NCBI RefSeq assembly: GCF_900168295.1
Contig: NZ_FVZL01000003.1
Span: forward strand, 62,001-126,000
Reading direction: 5' to 3'
DNA: 64,000 nt
DNA from: Arthrobacter sp. P2b
GTDB lineage: Bacteria; Actinomycetota; Actinomycetes; Actinomycetales; Micrococcaceae
Shown: piece after piece, positions 49,686 through 57,529 of the stretch
How the letters are laid out: every line of letters starts with the position of its first letter
Numbering within the stretch: the first letter of the stretch is position 1
The notes under the pieces: model-generated
The model's database searches: none
Told to the model about the DNA's origin: nothing
The model's input: only the letters and a program-made list of their open reading frames with translations
Position numbers and translations under genes: made by a program

Positions 49686-51164
49686 ATGGACCAGAGTGAA
49701 ACACCGGTGCTCGATGCACTGGCCGAACACCAGAAACTCGACAGGTACGGCTTCACGCCGCCCGCGCACCGCCAGGGCCGCGGCGTCGATCCGCGTGTGC
49801 TGGAGGTGCTGGGCGAGCAGAGCTTCAAGTCCGACGTCGTTGCCTCCTCGGGCCTGGACGACAGGAAGTCCTCCAACGGCTACCTGCAGAAGGCGGAGCA
49901 GCTAATGGCCGAGGCCGTCAATGCTGACATGGCCTTCTTCTCGACCTGCGGAAGCTCCCTGTCCGTGAAGGCAGCCATCCTGGCCGTCACCCGCGGGGAA
50001 GGCGAGCTCCTGATAAGCCGCGACGCGCACAAATCCGTGGTCTCGGGGCTGGTGCTCTCCGGGCTGCAGCCGCGGTGGATCAAACCCAAGTGGGACAACG
50101 AGCTCAAGCTCTCCCATCCGCCGGCGCCGGAGACGGTGGAGGAGATGTGGCAGCGGTACCCGGATGCCTCCGCCGCGCTGATTGTCAGCCCTACTCTCTA
50201 CGGCACCTGCGCGGACATCGAAGCCATTGCGGAGATCTGCCACAAGCGGGGCAAGCCGCTGATCGTCGATGAGGCGTGGGGCGCCCAACTGCCGTTCCAC
50301 CCGAATACACCAACCTGGGCGATGAATGCGGGCGCGGACATCTGCGTGGTCAGCGTGCACAAGATGGGGCTCGGCTTTGAGCAAGGCTCCATTTTCCATT
50401 TGCAGGGAAACCTGGTGGACCCGGTCCGGCTGAACCAGTGCGCCGACGTCCTCTCCACCACCAGCGCCAACGTCATGCTGTATGCCGCCATGGACGGGTG
50501 GCGCCGGCAGATGGTGCAGGAGGGCAAATCGATGATCGACAAAGCCCTCGAACTGGCCCGAGGACTCCGCCGGGACATCGATGCACTGCCCGGTCTGCAT
50601 GTCCTGGAAGACGAACTGGTCCACGCCGAGGCCTCCCACGACCTGGACATCCTGCACATCATGATCGACGTTTCAGAACTCGGAATCAGCGGTTTCCAGG
50701 CCACCGACTGGCTGCGTGAAAACTGCCGGGTGGACATGGGCACCACAGACCACCGCCGGACCGAAGCCGTCATCTCTGTCTCCGATGACAGCGGGACCGC
50801 ACAGCGGCTCCTCGACGCGCTCCGTGCACTCACCGCGGCGGCCCCGGACCTGCCCCGGCCGCCCGCCGTCGTTATTCCTGATGAGGAGGACCTTTTCCTC
50901 GAGATGGTGATGCTGCCACGGGATGCCTTCTTTGGGCCGGTGGAGAACGTCCCCGCGGAGGAAGCACCCGGCCGCATAGCCGCCGAAATGGCCACCCCTT
51001 ACCCGCCTGGCATTCCGCTGTTGCTGCCCGGCGAAAGGATCAACAAAGCCGCCATCGATTACCTTCGCAGCGGGGTGGAGGCCGGAATGGTCCTGCCCGA
51101 TCCCGCCGACCCGTCCCTGAACACCATCAGGGTAGTCCGCGAAGAGCAGCATAGATCGCTGTAG
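49686..51164 (+). CDS. PLP-dependent Orn/Lys/Arg decarboxylase-like protein
   Basis: 492 aa, fold type I. PPAHRQGRGVDPRVLEVLGE, a Rossmann-like DAHKSVVSG, DEAWGAQLPFHP and Lys226 in VVSVHKMGLGFEQGS (Schiff base). Family members are ornithine, lysine or arginine decarboxylases without the long N-terminal wing domain. It could make a diamine or act as an aminotransferase. GGGAGGGCAG six bases before the ATG. Part of the YbdK-AsnB-M20 run. Confidence 0.8.
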   Translation: MDQSETPVLDALAEHQKLDRYGFTPPAHRQGRGVDPRVLEVLGEQSFKSDVVASSGLDDRKSSNGYLQKAEQLMAEAVNADMAFFSTCGSSLSVKAAILAVTRGEGELLISRDAHKSVVSGLVLSGLQPRWIKPKWDNELKLSHPPAPETVEEMWQRYPDASAALIVSPTLYGTCADIEAIAEICHKRGKPLIVDEAWGAQLPFHPNTPTWAMNAGADICVVSVHKMGLGFEQGSIFHLQGNLVDPVRLNQCADVLSTTSANVMLYAAMDGWRRQMVQEGKSMIDKALELARGLRRDIDALPGLHVLEDELVHAEASHDLDILHIMIDVSELGISGFQATDWLRENCRVDMGTTDHRRTEAVISVSDDSGTAQRLLDALRALTAAAPDLPRPPAVVIPDEEDLFLEMVMLPRDAFFGPVENVPAEEAPGRIAAEMATPYPPGIPLLLPGERINKAAIDYLRSGVEAGMVLPDPADPSLNTIRVVREEQHRSL

Positions 51165-51185
51165 GCCGCAGGAAACGAGGAAGTT

Positions 51186-52964
51186 ATGTGCGGAATAGCA
51201 GGCGAAATCGCCTTCAACGGTAGGACGGCCTCCCGGGAGCCTGTCCTCGCAATGATGGGGGCCATGACCTCCCGCGGACCCGACGGAAGGGGGATCTGGG
51301 ACGAGGCCGGCTGGGTTGCGTTGGGGCATCAGCGGCTGAGCATCATCGACCTGTCTTCTGCGGGGGCGCAGCCGATGCTGGACGACGGCGGCCTGGCCCT
51401 CACCTTCAACGGCTGCATCTACAACTACAAGGAACTGCGGAGGGAGCTCGAGCCGGAGTTTACCTTCCGGACAACCAGCGACACCGAGGTGATCCTCAAG
51501 GCCTACCGGAAGTGGGGCGACTTTGTCCACCACCTGGTGGGCATGTTCGCCATCGCGTTGTTCGATCCGCGGCGGCAGGAGGTCCTCCTGGTCCGCGACC
51601 GGCTGGGCATCAAACCGGTCTACGTTTCCCACCTGCCCGGTAAGCTGCGCTTCGCCTCCACGCTCCCCGCGCTGGTGGCGTCCGGCGGCGTGGACACGTC
51701 CCTGGACGAGGTTGCGCTGCACCACTACCTCAGCTGGCACTCGATCGTTCCGGCGCCGCGGACCATCCTGCGCGGGGTCCAGAAGCTGCCGGCGGCGACC
51801 ATCCGTACTGTCCGCGCCGACGGAACCTGGCAGGACCGCGAGTACTGGCGCCCTGATTACACGCGCGACGCTTCACGGTCCGGGTGGTCGGCTGCGGACT
51901 GGCAGGACGCCGTCCGGGATGCGTTAAGGACGGCAGTACGACGGCGGATGGTCGCCGACGTGCCGGTGGGTGTCCTCCTCTCCGGGGGCCTGGATTCGAG
52001 CCTGCTGGTTGCGCTCCTGGCCGAGGAGGGACAGCACGGCCTGTCCACCTTCAGCATCGGGTTCGACGGCGCCGGCGGGGATGCCGGCAATGAGTTTGCC
52101 TACTCCGACCTGGTTGCACGGGAATTCGGTACCCGCCATGAACGGCTCCACGTCAGCACGTCCGAGTTCGCCCCGTCCATCGATGGCGCGGTGGGTGCGA
52201 TGTCCGAGCCAATGGCCAGCCACGATGTGACCGCTTTCCACCTGCTCTGCAGGACGGTCTCGGAGCAGGTGAAGGTGGTGCAGTGCGGACAGGGCGCCGA
52301 TGAAGTCTTTGCCGGCTACGCCTACCATCAGCCTCTCGCCGCGGCGGGCCGACAGGACGCCCTCCGGACCTTCTCGGCATCCTTCGTGGACCACAGCCAC
52401 GAGGATCTCATGGGGATCCTTGAACCTGAATGGTTCTGCGGGTCCGATGTAAGCCGCAAGGTCCTGGCCGCCCATCTGGAAACACCCGGAGCCGATACCG
52501 CACTGGACGCCGTCCTTCGGCTGGACACCCACCTGCTGATGGTGGACGACCCCGTAAAGCGGCTGGACAACATGTCCATGGCGTGGGGCATCGAGGCCCG
52601 TGTGCCGTTCCTTGACCATGAGCTGGTGGAGCTCGCCGCCGCCTGCCCGCCCGGACTCAAGGCCTCGCAGGACGGGAAGGGAATCCTGAAGGACCTGGGC
52701 CGGCAGATGCTGCCCGCAGCCATCATCGACCGGCCCAAGGGATACTTCCCCGTTCCGGCCCTGCGGCACCTTGAAGAACCGTTCATCTCCATGGTGCGGG
52801 ATGCCCTGCATGCCCCGGAGGCCAAACAGCGCGGACTCTTCCGGCCCGCCTACATCGACGGTTTGCTCGCGGATCCCAATATCCAGCGGACCCCGGTGAA
52901 CAGCAACGTCCTGTGGCAGTTCGCCCTGCTGGAAATGTGGCTGCAGCGCCACGGGGTGGGCTGA
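51186..52964 (+). CDS. asnB: AsnB/AsnO-type glutamine amidotransferase
   Basis: 592 aa. N-terminal class-II glutaminase domain with Cys2 (MCGIAGEIAFNG), CIYNYKELRREL, then asparagine-synthetase domain with PPi-loop LLSGGLDSSLL and RVPFLDHELVELAAA. Wording (NGCIYNY, FASTLPALVASGGVDT, LHHYLSWHSIVPAPRTILRG) is that of N-acetylglutaminylglutamine amidotransferase (AsnO) rather than plain asparagine synthetase. It would amidate a peptide carboxyl using glutamine. The AsnO partner Ngg (GNAT-ATP-grasp) is not here; a YbdK ligase is two genes upstream instead. Ends overlapping the M20 gene (TGATG). Confidence 0.82.
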   Translation: MCGIAGEIAFNGRTASREPVLAMMGAMTSRGPDGRGIWDEAGWVALGHQRLSIIDLSSAGAQPMLDDGGLALTFNGCIYNYKELRRELEPEFTFRTTSDTEVILKAYRKWGDFVHHLVGMFAIALFDPRRQEVLLVRDRLGIKPVYVSHLPGKLRFASTLPALVASGGVDTSLDEVALHHYLSWHSIVPAPRTILRGVQKLPAATIRTVRADGTWQDREYWRPDYTRDASRSGWSAADWQDAVRDALRTAVRRRMVADVPVGVLLSGGLDSSLLVALLAEEGQHGLSTFSIGFDGAGGDAGNEFAYSDLVAREFGTRHERLHVSTSEFAPSIDGAVGAMSEPMASHDVTAFHLLCRTVSEQVKVVQCGQGADEVFAGYAYHQPLAAAGRQDALRTFSASFVDHSHEDLMGILEPEWFCGSDVSRKVLAAHLETPGADTALDAVLRLDTHLLMVDDPVKRLDNMSMAWGIEARVPFLDHELVELAAACPPGLKASQDGKGILKDLGRQMLPAAIIDRPKGYFPVPALRHLEEPFISMVRDALHAPEAKQRGLFRPAYIDGLLADPNIQRTPVNSNVLWQFALLEMWLQRHGVG

Positions 52965-54337
52965 TGTCCCTGCTGCCCGGCCTGCGGCAGGCCGTCGCGG
53001 CCGACTTTCCCGCCGTCGTCGACGAACTGTCCTCACTGGTGCGGATCCCGGCGATGGCGTGGGAGGCCTTCGACCCGTCGCAGCTGGACAAGGCGGCCCA
53101 GCAGGTGGCCGGCCTGCTCCGCGATGCCGGGATGGCCGACGTCGACGTTCTGCAGGCGCCACGGCCGGACGGCGCGCCCGGGGCGCCCGCGGTGGTGGGA
53201 CGCCGGCCTGCGCGGCCGGGCAAGCCGACCATCCTGCTGTACGCCCACTATGACGTCCAGCCCGCAGGGGACGTGGAGCTGTGGGAGAGCCCGCCGTTCG
53301 AAGCGGTGACGCGGGGCGGCCGGCTCTGGGGCAGGGGAGTGGCCGACAACAAGGCCGGCGTGCTCCTACATATTGCCGCCGTCCGCACCGTGCTCCGGGT
53401 GCTCGGCGACGGGCTCGGCCTGGGCGTGACCGTGTTCATCGACGGCGAGGAGGAAGCCGGGTCGCCCAGCCTGCCCCTGCTGCTGCAACGGCACGGGGAC
53501 CTGCTCAAGGCGGACGTGCTGGTGGTGGCCGATTCCGGAAACTGGAAAGTGGGCGTCCCCGCGCTCACCACCAGCCTGCGCGGGTTGATTCTGGGGACCG
53601 TGGAGGTCCGGGTGCTGGACAACGCCCTGCATTCAGGAACCTACGGCGGGCCAGTGGTGGACGCCGTCGCGGCGCTGTCCCGGCTCCTCGCAACGTTCCA
53701 TCACGACGACGGCAGCGTGGCCGTGGAGGGCCTGCTTGCTTCGGAGTCTTCCGGGCCCGCGCTCACGGAAGCCGAGTTTCGGGCTGACGCGCGCGTCAGG
53801 CCGGGCGTCCCCCTTGCCGGGACGGGCAGCATCACCTCGCGGCTGTGGACCAAGCCGGCGCTTGCCATCATCGGTGTGGATGCCCCTTCCGTGGCGCTCT
53901 CCTCTGACACGCTGCAGCCGGTGGCACGGGCCCGGTTCAGCCTGAGCCTTGCACCGGCCAGCGACACCGCGGACGCCATGGAAGCGGTCCGCCGGCACGT
54001 GGAGGTACACGTTCCCTTTGGTGCTGAAGTCACCTTCACGCCGGGCGGCCGGACCGAAGGATTTGCCGGTGACGCGTCCTCCCCGGTGTCCCGGCTGATG
54101 CTCTCGGCGATGGAAGAGGCGTGGGGAGTGCCGGCGGTGTCCATGGGCGTAGGCGGGTCCATCCCGGCCGCCAATATCCTGAACAAGCTGTACCCCCAGG
54201 CGGACATCCTGATCACCGGCGCCGAGGACCCGGACTCCCGCGCGCACGGGGCCAACGAGTCCATCCATCTGGGTGACTTCGAGAACGCCATCCTCGCCGA
54301 GGCCCTGCTGCTGGCCCGGCTCAACGCCCGCGACTAA
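52964..54337 (+). CDS. M20-family dipeptidase
   Basis: 457 aa. YAHYDVQPAGDVELWESPPF gives the first metal His and Asp; GRGVADNKAGVL the bridging Asp; FIDGEEEAGSPSL the catalytic Glu; VADSGNW and GANESIHLGD the remaining metal ligands. Two zinc ions cleave small peptides. It shares a base with the end of the AsnB-type gene. Whether it degrades the peptide made by the upstream enzymes, or matures it, is open. Last gene of the run. Confidence 0.87.
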   Translation: MSLLPGLRQAVAADFPAVVDELSSLVRIPAMAWEAFDPSQLDKAAQQVAGLLRDAGMADVDVLQAPRPDGAPGAPAVVGRRPARPGKPTILLYAHYDVQPAGDVELWESPPFEAVTRGGRLWGRGVADNKAGVLLHIAAVRTVLRVLGDGLGLGVTVFIDGEEEAGSPSLPLLLQRHGDLLKADVLVVADSGNWKVGVPALTTSLRGLILGTVEVRVLDNALHSGTYGGPVVDAVAALSRLLATFHHDDGSVAVEGLLASESSGPALTEAEFRADARVRPGVPLAGTGSITSRLWTKPALAIIGVDAPSVALSSDTLQPVARARFSLSLAPASDTADAMEAVRRHVEVHVPFGAEVTFTPGGRTEGFAGDASSPVSRLMLSAMEEAWGVPAVSMGVGGSIPAANILNKLYPQADILITGAEDPDSRAHGANESIHLGDFENAILAEALLLARLNARD

Positions 54338-54351
54338 CCCCCGTCCTACCC

Positions 54352-54419
54352 GCCCAACTAAGTAGCACTAAGTGTCGTTATGAGCCGTCAAAACGACACT
54401 TAGTGCTACCTGGTTGGGC
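54352..54419. terminator. 28-bp hairpin between M20 and PAP2 genes
   Basis: GCCCAACTAAGTAGCACTAA onward (54352-54379) pairs with 54392-54419 at 26 of 28 positions, loop 12 bases. It occupies the whole gap between two convergent genes and serves both ends. Confidence 0.75.
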
Positions 54420-54439
54420 CGCGGCTGCGGGAGGTGACC

Positions 54440-55345
54440 TCAGCGCCTGGGTGAGCCCCGGCGTCGGGCGGCGTAGGCGAACAGCGAGGTGGTGGCAACC
54501 GTGGCCAGATACCCGGCGATCACGATCAGCGAGATCCCGGCCCAGAAATAGTTGGTGGTGCTGGCCTCCTGCCACGGGCTGGGCGCGAGCCGGAGCAGCG
54601 AGTACGAGGCTACGGCCGCCGACGCCAGCCCGATCATGACCGGCAGCGTCAGCCAGATCCGGGCCGAGCCGATGTGGCCGCCGAAACCGTCCCACGCATT
54701 CCACGCCCCGCGCCTGACGATCAGCCATCCGGCGGGGATCATGAACGCGCCCACCAGCGAGAACGCCGCCACCACATCAGCCGGCCGGTGCCACTGGTTG
54801 ATCAGGGTGGACACCCCGGAGGCGATCGCGAAGGTACCGCCCACAAAACCCGCCATCGGGCGCCAGCGCGGCGAGGCCATGAGGAACACCGCGGCGGCCG
54901 CGGACGCCGCCAGCGTGGTGTGCCCGGACGGCAGCGAGTTCAGGTCCAGCGTCACCACGCCCTTGTCCGGGCGGGCCGGGAGCAAAGCCTTCAAAACCTG
55001 GGTTGCCAGGTTGGCGCCGAGGCACGCCGCCACCGCGATGGCTGCTTCAGTCCAGCGCCGCCTGATCACCGTGACAAAGAGCACCACGACGGCGGCCATC
55101 ACCAGCGAGATGGTGGGCAGCAGGTCCAGGAATCTTGTGGTCGCCTTGCCGGCAGGGCCGTGCAGCTCCACGGCTTCCACCAGGGCTGACTCGTCGATGA
55201 ACTGCCCGGTGGTGGTCTGCACGAAGTAGTAGTACGTGGCCATGAGCCCTGTGACGCAGGCCAGGGTGGCAAGCACGAAGAGGAAACCCGATCCCGGCGC
55301 GGGGCGGGCTGCGGACCTGGTGGTTGCTTGCCGTGAAAGAGTCAT
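54440..55345 (-). CDS. PAP2-family membrane phosphatase
   Basis: 301 aa, six predicted helices. KALLPARP, LNSLPSGHTTLAASAA and INQWHRPADV represent the three phosphatase motifs: Lys-x6-Arg-Pro, PSGH, and the His near the third; its usual SR pair is altered (GVSTLINQWH). Acts on lipid phosphates such as undecaprenyl pyrophosphate or phosphatidic acid. Start at 55345 is the first good ATG; the frame to 55408 has none. Ribosome site weak. Confidence 0.83.
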   Translation of the reverse strand: MTLSRQATTRSAARPAPGSGFLFVLATLACVTGLMATYYYFVQTTTGQFIDESALVEAVELHGPAGKATTRFLDLLPTISLVMAAVVVLFVTVIRRRWTEAAIAVAACLGANLATQVLKALLPARPDKGVVTLDLNSLPSGHTTLAASAAAAVFLMASPRWRPMAGFVGGTFAIASGVSTLINQWHRPADVVAAFSLVGAFMIPAGWLIVRRGAWNAWDGFGGHIGSARIWLTLPVMIGLASAAVASYSLLRLAPSPWQEASTTNYFWAGISLIVIAGYLATVATTSLFAYAARRRGSPRR

Positions 55346-55420
55346 TTGTTCAAGGATTCCACAGAAAGCTGGGACTACGCCGCAAGCACAGGCCGGTCCG
55401 CGGAACACCCGGAAAAGCAG

Positions 55421-55927
55421 TTACGCCAGCGCCGCCGCCAGCTCCTCGATGATCTCGAACTGCTCCCGCACGCCGCCTTCCATACCGGACTGCGCAATCA
55501 TGTCGCGGACTACCCTGCTGCCGGCGTAGGTGCGGATGCTGACCAGGGTGGCGCCGCCGTCGGCATCCTCGAAGGTGACCGTATTGACCACTGCCCCCTC
55601 CTCGCTGTCTGCTGCAGTATCCGGAGCTTCCATGACCTCCGTGTGCACAATCCGTTCGTTGGGCACAATCTCGCGGTACGTTCCGTGGAAGGCCAACTCG
55701 AAGTCGCCGTGGGCCAGCATGACGTACCGCCAGCCCCCGCCCACACGGAAGTCCATTTCGACGACGGTCATCTCGCCGCGCCGGCCGGGCCACCACTTTT
55801 TGACGAGCTCCGGTGTGGTCCACGCCCTGTAGACCAGGTGCCGGGGTGCGTTGAGCGTCCGGGTGATGAGAATTTCGTTCTCGCCCGGGAGTGTGACGTT
55901 GATGGTGCCGCTGCCTGTCTGTGCCAT
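55421..55927 (-). CDS. SRPBCC/AHSA1-family protein
   Basis: 168 aa. START-like fold: EILITRTLNAPRHLVYRAWT, TPELVKKWWPG, and TYAGSRVVRDMIAQSGMEGG with a long C-terminal helix. Members bind hydrophobic ligands or act as co-chaperone-like proteins. AAGGA before ATG at 55927. Four bases after the ArsR gene; the pair is common in Actinobacteria, regulator plus SRPBCC. Confidence 0.85.
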   Translation of the reverse strand: MAQTGSGTINVTLPGENEILITRTLNAPRHLVYRAWTTPELVKKWWPGRRGEMTVVEMDFRVGGGWRYVMLAHGDFELAFHGTYREIVPNERIVHTEVMEAPDTAADSEEGAVVNTVTFEDADGGATLVSIRTYAGSRVVRDMIAQSGMEGGVREQFEIIEELAAALA

Positions 55928-55931
55928 TGCC

Positions 55932-56279
55932 CTAGTCCTTCTCTTGGTTTTCCTGATCCTTGAGGTCCTCCAGCACGTCCTCCAGGGCGTCCAGCCGTTC
56001 CTCCCAGAGGTGTCGGTAGCCGGCCACCCAGTCGTGGATGGGCTTCAGGGCCTGTGGATTCAGCCGGTACAGCCGCTGCCGGCCTTCACCGCGCACGTCC
56101 ACCACGCCCACATCCCGCAGGACGCGCAAGTGCCGGGAGACGTGCGGCTGGGCCAGGTCCAGGAGGTCCACCAGGTCGTTCACCGGCCGTTCGCCGCCCG
56201 CCAGGACGTCCAGGATCTCCCGACGGCGGGGCTCGGCCACCGCATTGAACGCGTCCGACGTTGTTGCTGCCCGTGCCAT
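55932..56279 (-). CDS. ArsR-family repressor, leaderless
   Basis: 115 aa winged helix: FNAVAEPRRREILDVLAGGE, RPVNDLVDLLDLAQPHVSRH recognition helix, DVRGEGRQRLYRLNPQALKP wing. No metal-binding Cys pair, so it probably senses another ligand. Start MARAAT at 56279, with TATGAT six bases before it and no ribosome site: leaderless. The frame up to 56417 is not supported. Co-transcribed with the SRPBCC gene. Confidence 0.86.
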   Translation of the reverse strand: MARAATTSDAFNAVAEPRRREILDVLAGGERPVNDLVDLLDLAQPHVSRHLRVLRDVGVVDVRGEGRQRLYRLNPQALKPIHDWVAGYRHLWEERLDALEDVLEDLKDQENQEKD

Positions 56280-56285
56280 AACCAC

Positions 56286-56308
56286 ATCATATATCCATAT
56301 GTATATGC
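56286..56308. promoter_or_regulatory. AT-rich operator between arsR and menC
   Basis: ATATATCCATATGTATAT (56289-56306) is an imperfect inverted repeat centred on CATATG, striking in this GC-rich DNA. It covers the -10 TATGAT of the leaderless arsR promoter and lies 30 bases before the menC -10 element, so ArsR probably represses itself there. Confidence 0.55.
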
Positions 56309-56348
56309 GTTGGGAGGGGTTGTCAGTCCCCACTTGTACAGTGATTCC

Positions 56349-57380
56349 ATGCCTTCCCGCCCTGCTGTCCCTTCCGCCGGCATTCCTGGCTTTGACGAAC
56401 TGCTCGCGTCCGCCCACGTGGTCAGCCTGCCCATGCGGGTGAAGTTCCGCGGCATCCTTGAGCGCGAATCGCTGCTGCTGCGCGGTCCGGTGGGGTGGGG
56501 CGAGTTCTGCCCGTTCCCCGAGTACGCCGACGAAGAGGCATCCCGCTGGCTCGCCGCCGCCATCGAGGCCGCCTGGTCCGGCTTCCCTCCGCCTGTACGG
56601 TCGGTCATCCCGGTTAACGCGACCGTCCCCGCCGTTCCGGCTGACCGGGTTCCGGACGTCCTGGCCCGCTTCGGCCGGGTGGACGCCGTCAAGGTCAAGG
56701 TTGCCGAGCGGGGCCAGACCCTTGACGACGACGCCGCCCGCCTCGCCGCCGTCCGTGCCGCACTGCCGGAAGCCGCCATCCGGGTGGATGCCAACGGAGG
56801 CTGGGACGTTCCCACCGCGGTGGAGGCACTTACCCGGCTGTCCGCCCTCGGGCTTGAATACGCGGAGCAGCCCGTGCCCACCATCGAAGGGCTCGCGGAG
56901 GTTCGCCGCTCGCTGCGGGCGGCCGGCACGCCCGTGCTCATCGCCGCCGACGAAAGCGTCCGCAAGGAGTCCGACCCCCTTCGCGTGGCACGGGCCGGAG
57001 CTGCCGACCTGATCGTGGTCAAGGTCGCGCCGCTCGGGGGAGTGCGCCGCGCACTGGACATCGTGGCGCAGGCCGGACTGCCCGCCGTCGTGAGCTCAGC
57101 GCTGGACACGTCGGTGGGCATCCGCGCCGGGCTGGCCTTGGCGGCTTCCCTTCCGGAACTGCCCTACGCGTGCGGGCTGGGTACGGTATCCCTGTTCGAA
57201 TCCGACATCACCAAGGATCCGCTGGTGGCCGACGACGGCGCCATCCGGCTCCGCGACGTTGCCGCCGACGCCGGGCGGCTGTCCGAGTACGCCGCCGCAC
57301 CGGAACGCCGGGACTGGTGGCTCGCGCGGCTCCGCCGCGTCCACGCATTCCTCGCTCCGCAGCAACCCTCTATCACTTAA
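56349..57380 (+). CDS. menC: o-Succinylbenzoate synthase
   Basis: 343 aa enolase-superfamily enzyme that dehydrates SHCHC to o-succinylbenzoate in menaquinone synthesis. Visible: DAVKVKVAE (Lys pair), IRVDANGGWD (Asp), YAEQP (Glu), IAADESV (Asp) and VKVAPLGG (Lys). The ATG at 56349 has TACAGT six bases upstream and no ribosome site: leaderless. The last four codons and stop are part of the 32-nt-period repeat. MenD follows two genes further on. Confidence 0.9.
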   Translation: MPSRPAVPSAGIPGFDELLASAHVVSLPMRVKFRGILERESLLLRGPVGWGEFCPFPEYADEEASRWLAAAIEAAWSGFPPPVRSVIPVNATVPAVPADRVPDVLARFGRVDAVKVKVAERGQTLDDDAARLAAVRAALPEAAIRVDANGGWDVPTAVEALTRLSALGLEYAEQPVPTIEGLAEVRRSLRAAGTPVLIAADESVRKESDPLRVARAGAADLIVVKVAPLGGVRRALDIVAQAGLPAVVSSALDTSVGIRAGLALAASLPELPYACGLGTVSLFESDITKDPLVADDGAIRLRDVAADAGRLSEYAAAPERRDWWLARLRRVHAFLAPQQPSIT

Positions 57381-57428
57381 CGCGGCTTTTCCTGGGACCC
57401 TCTATCACATTTTCGCAGGTCACCATGG
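57365..57428 (+). repeat. 32-nt-period repeat, two left-type units
   Basis: ACCCTCTATCACTTAACGCG opens unit 1 at 57365 and ACCCTCTATCACATTTTCGC opens unit 2 at 57397, exactly 32 bases apart. They match the left arms of the array at 59640 but no inverted partner is present. Unit 1 contains the menC stop codon; unit 2 runs into the Pho box. Confidence 0.7.
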
Positions 57429-57459
57429 GTTACCGGCGGGTTTACCCTGGGTTCACCCT
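57416..57459 (+). promoter_or_regulatory. Pho box: four 11-nt direct repeats
   Basis: CAGGTCACCAT, GGGTTACCGGC, GGGTTTACCCT, GGGTTCACCCT stand head to tail at 57416, 57427, 57438 and 57449. The 11-base spacing and GGTTCACC core match actinobacterial PhoP boxes. TAGAAA at 57475 may be the -10. The gene controlled is phoX. Confidence 0.75.
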
Positions 57460-57529
57460 ACTGACCACTTGACGTAGAAATCGGCTGACAGGGTGGGCGA
57501 ACCGCATCGATTTTCCCTGGAAGGCCCCC

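Noticed and set aside
51186..52964. Plain asparagine synthetase
   Set aside because: Wording around CIYNYKEL and FASTLPAL fits the AsnO amidotransferase group better, and the neighbours are peptide enzymes; the gene symbol asnB is kept only as a family label.
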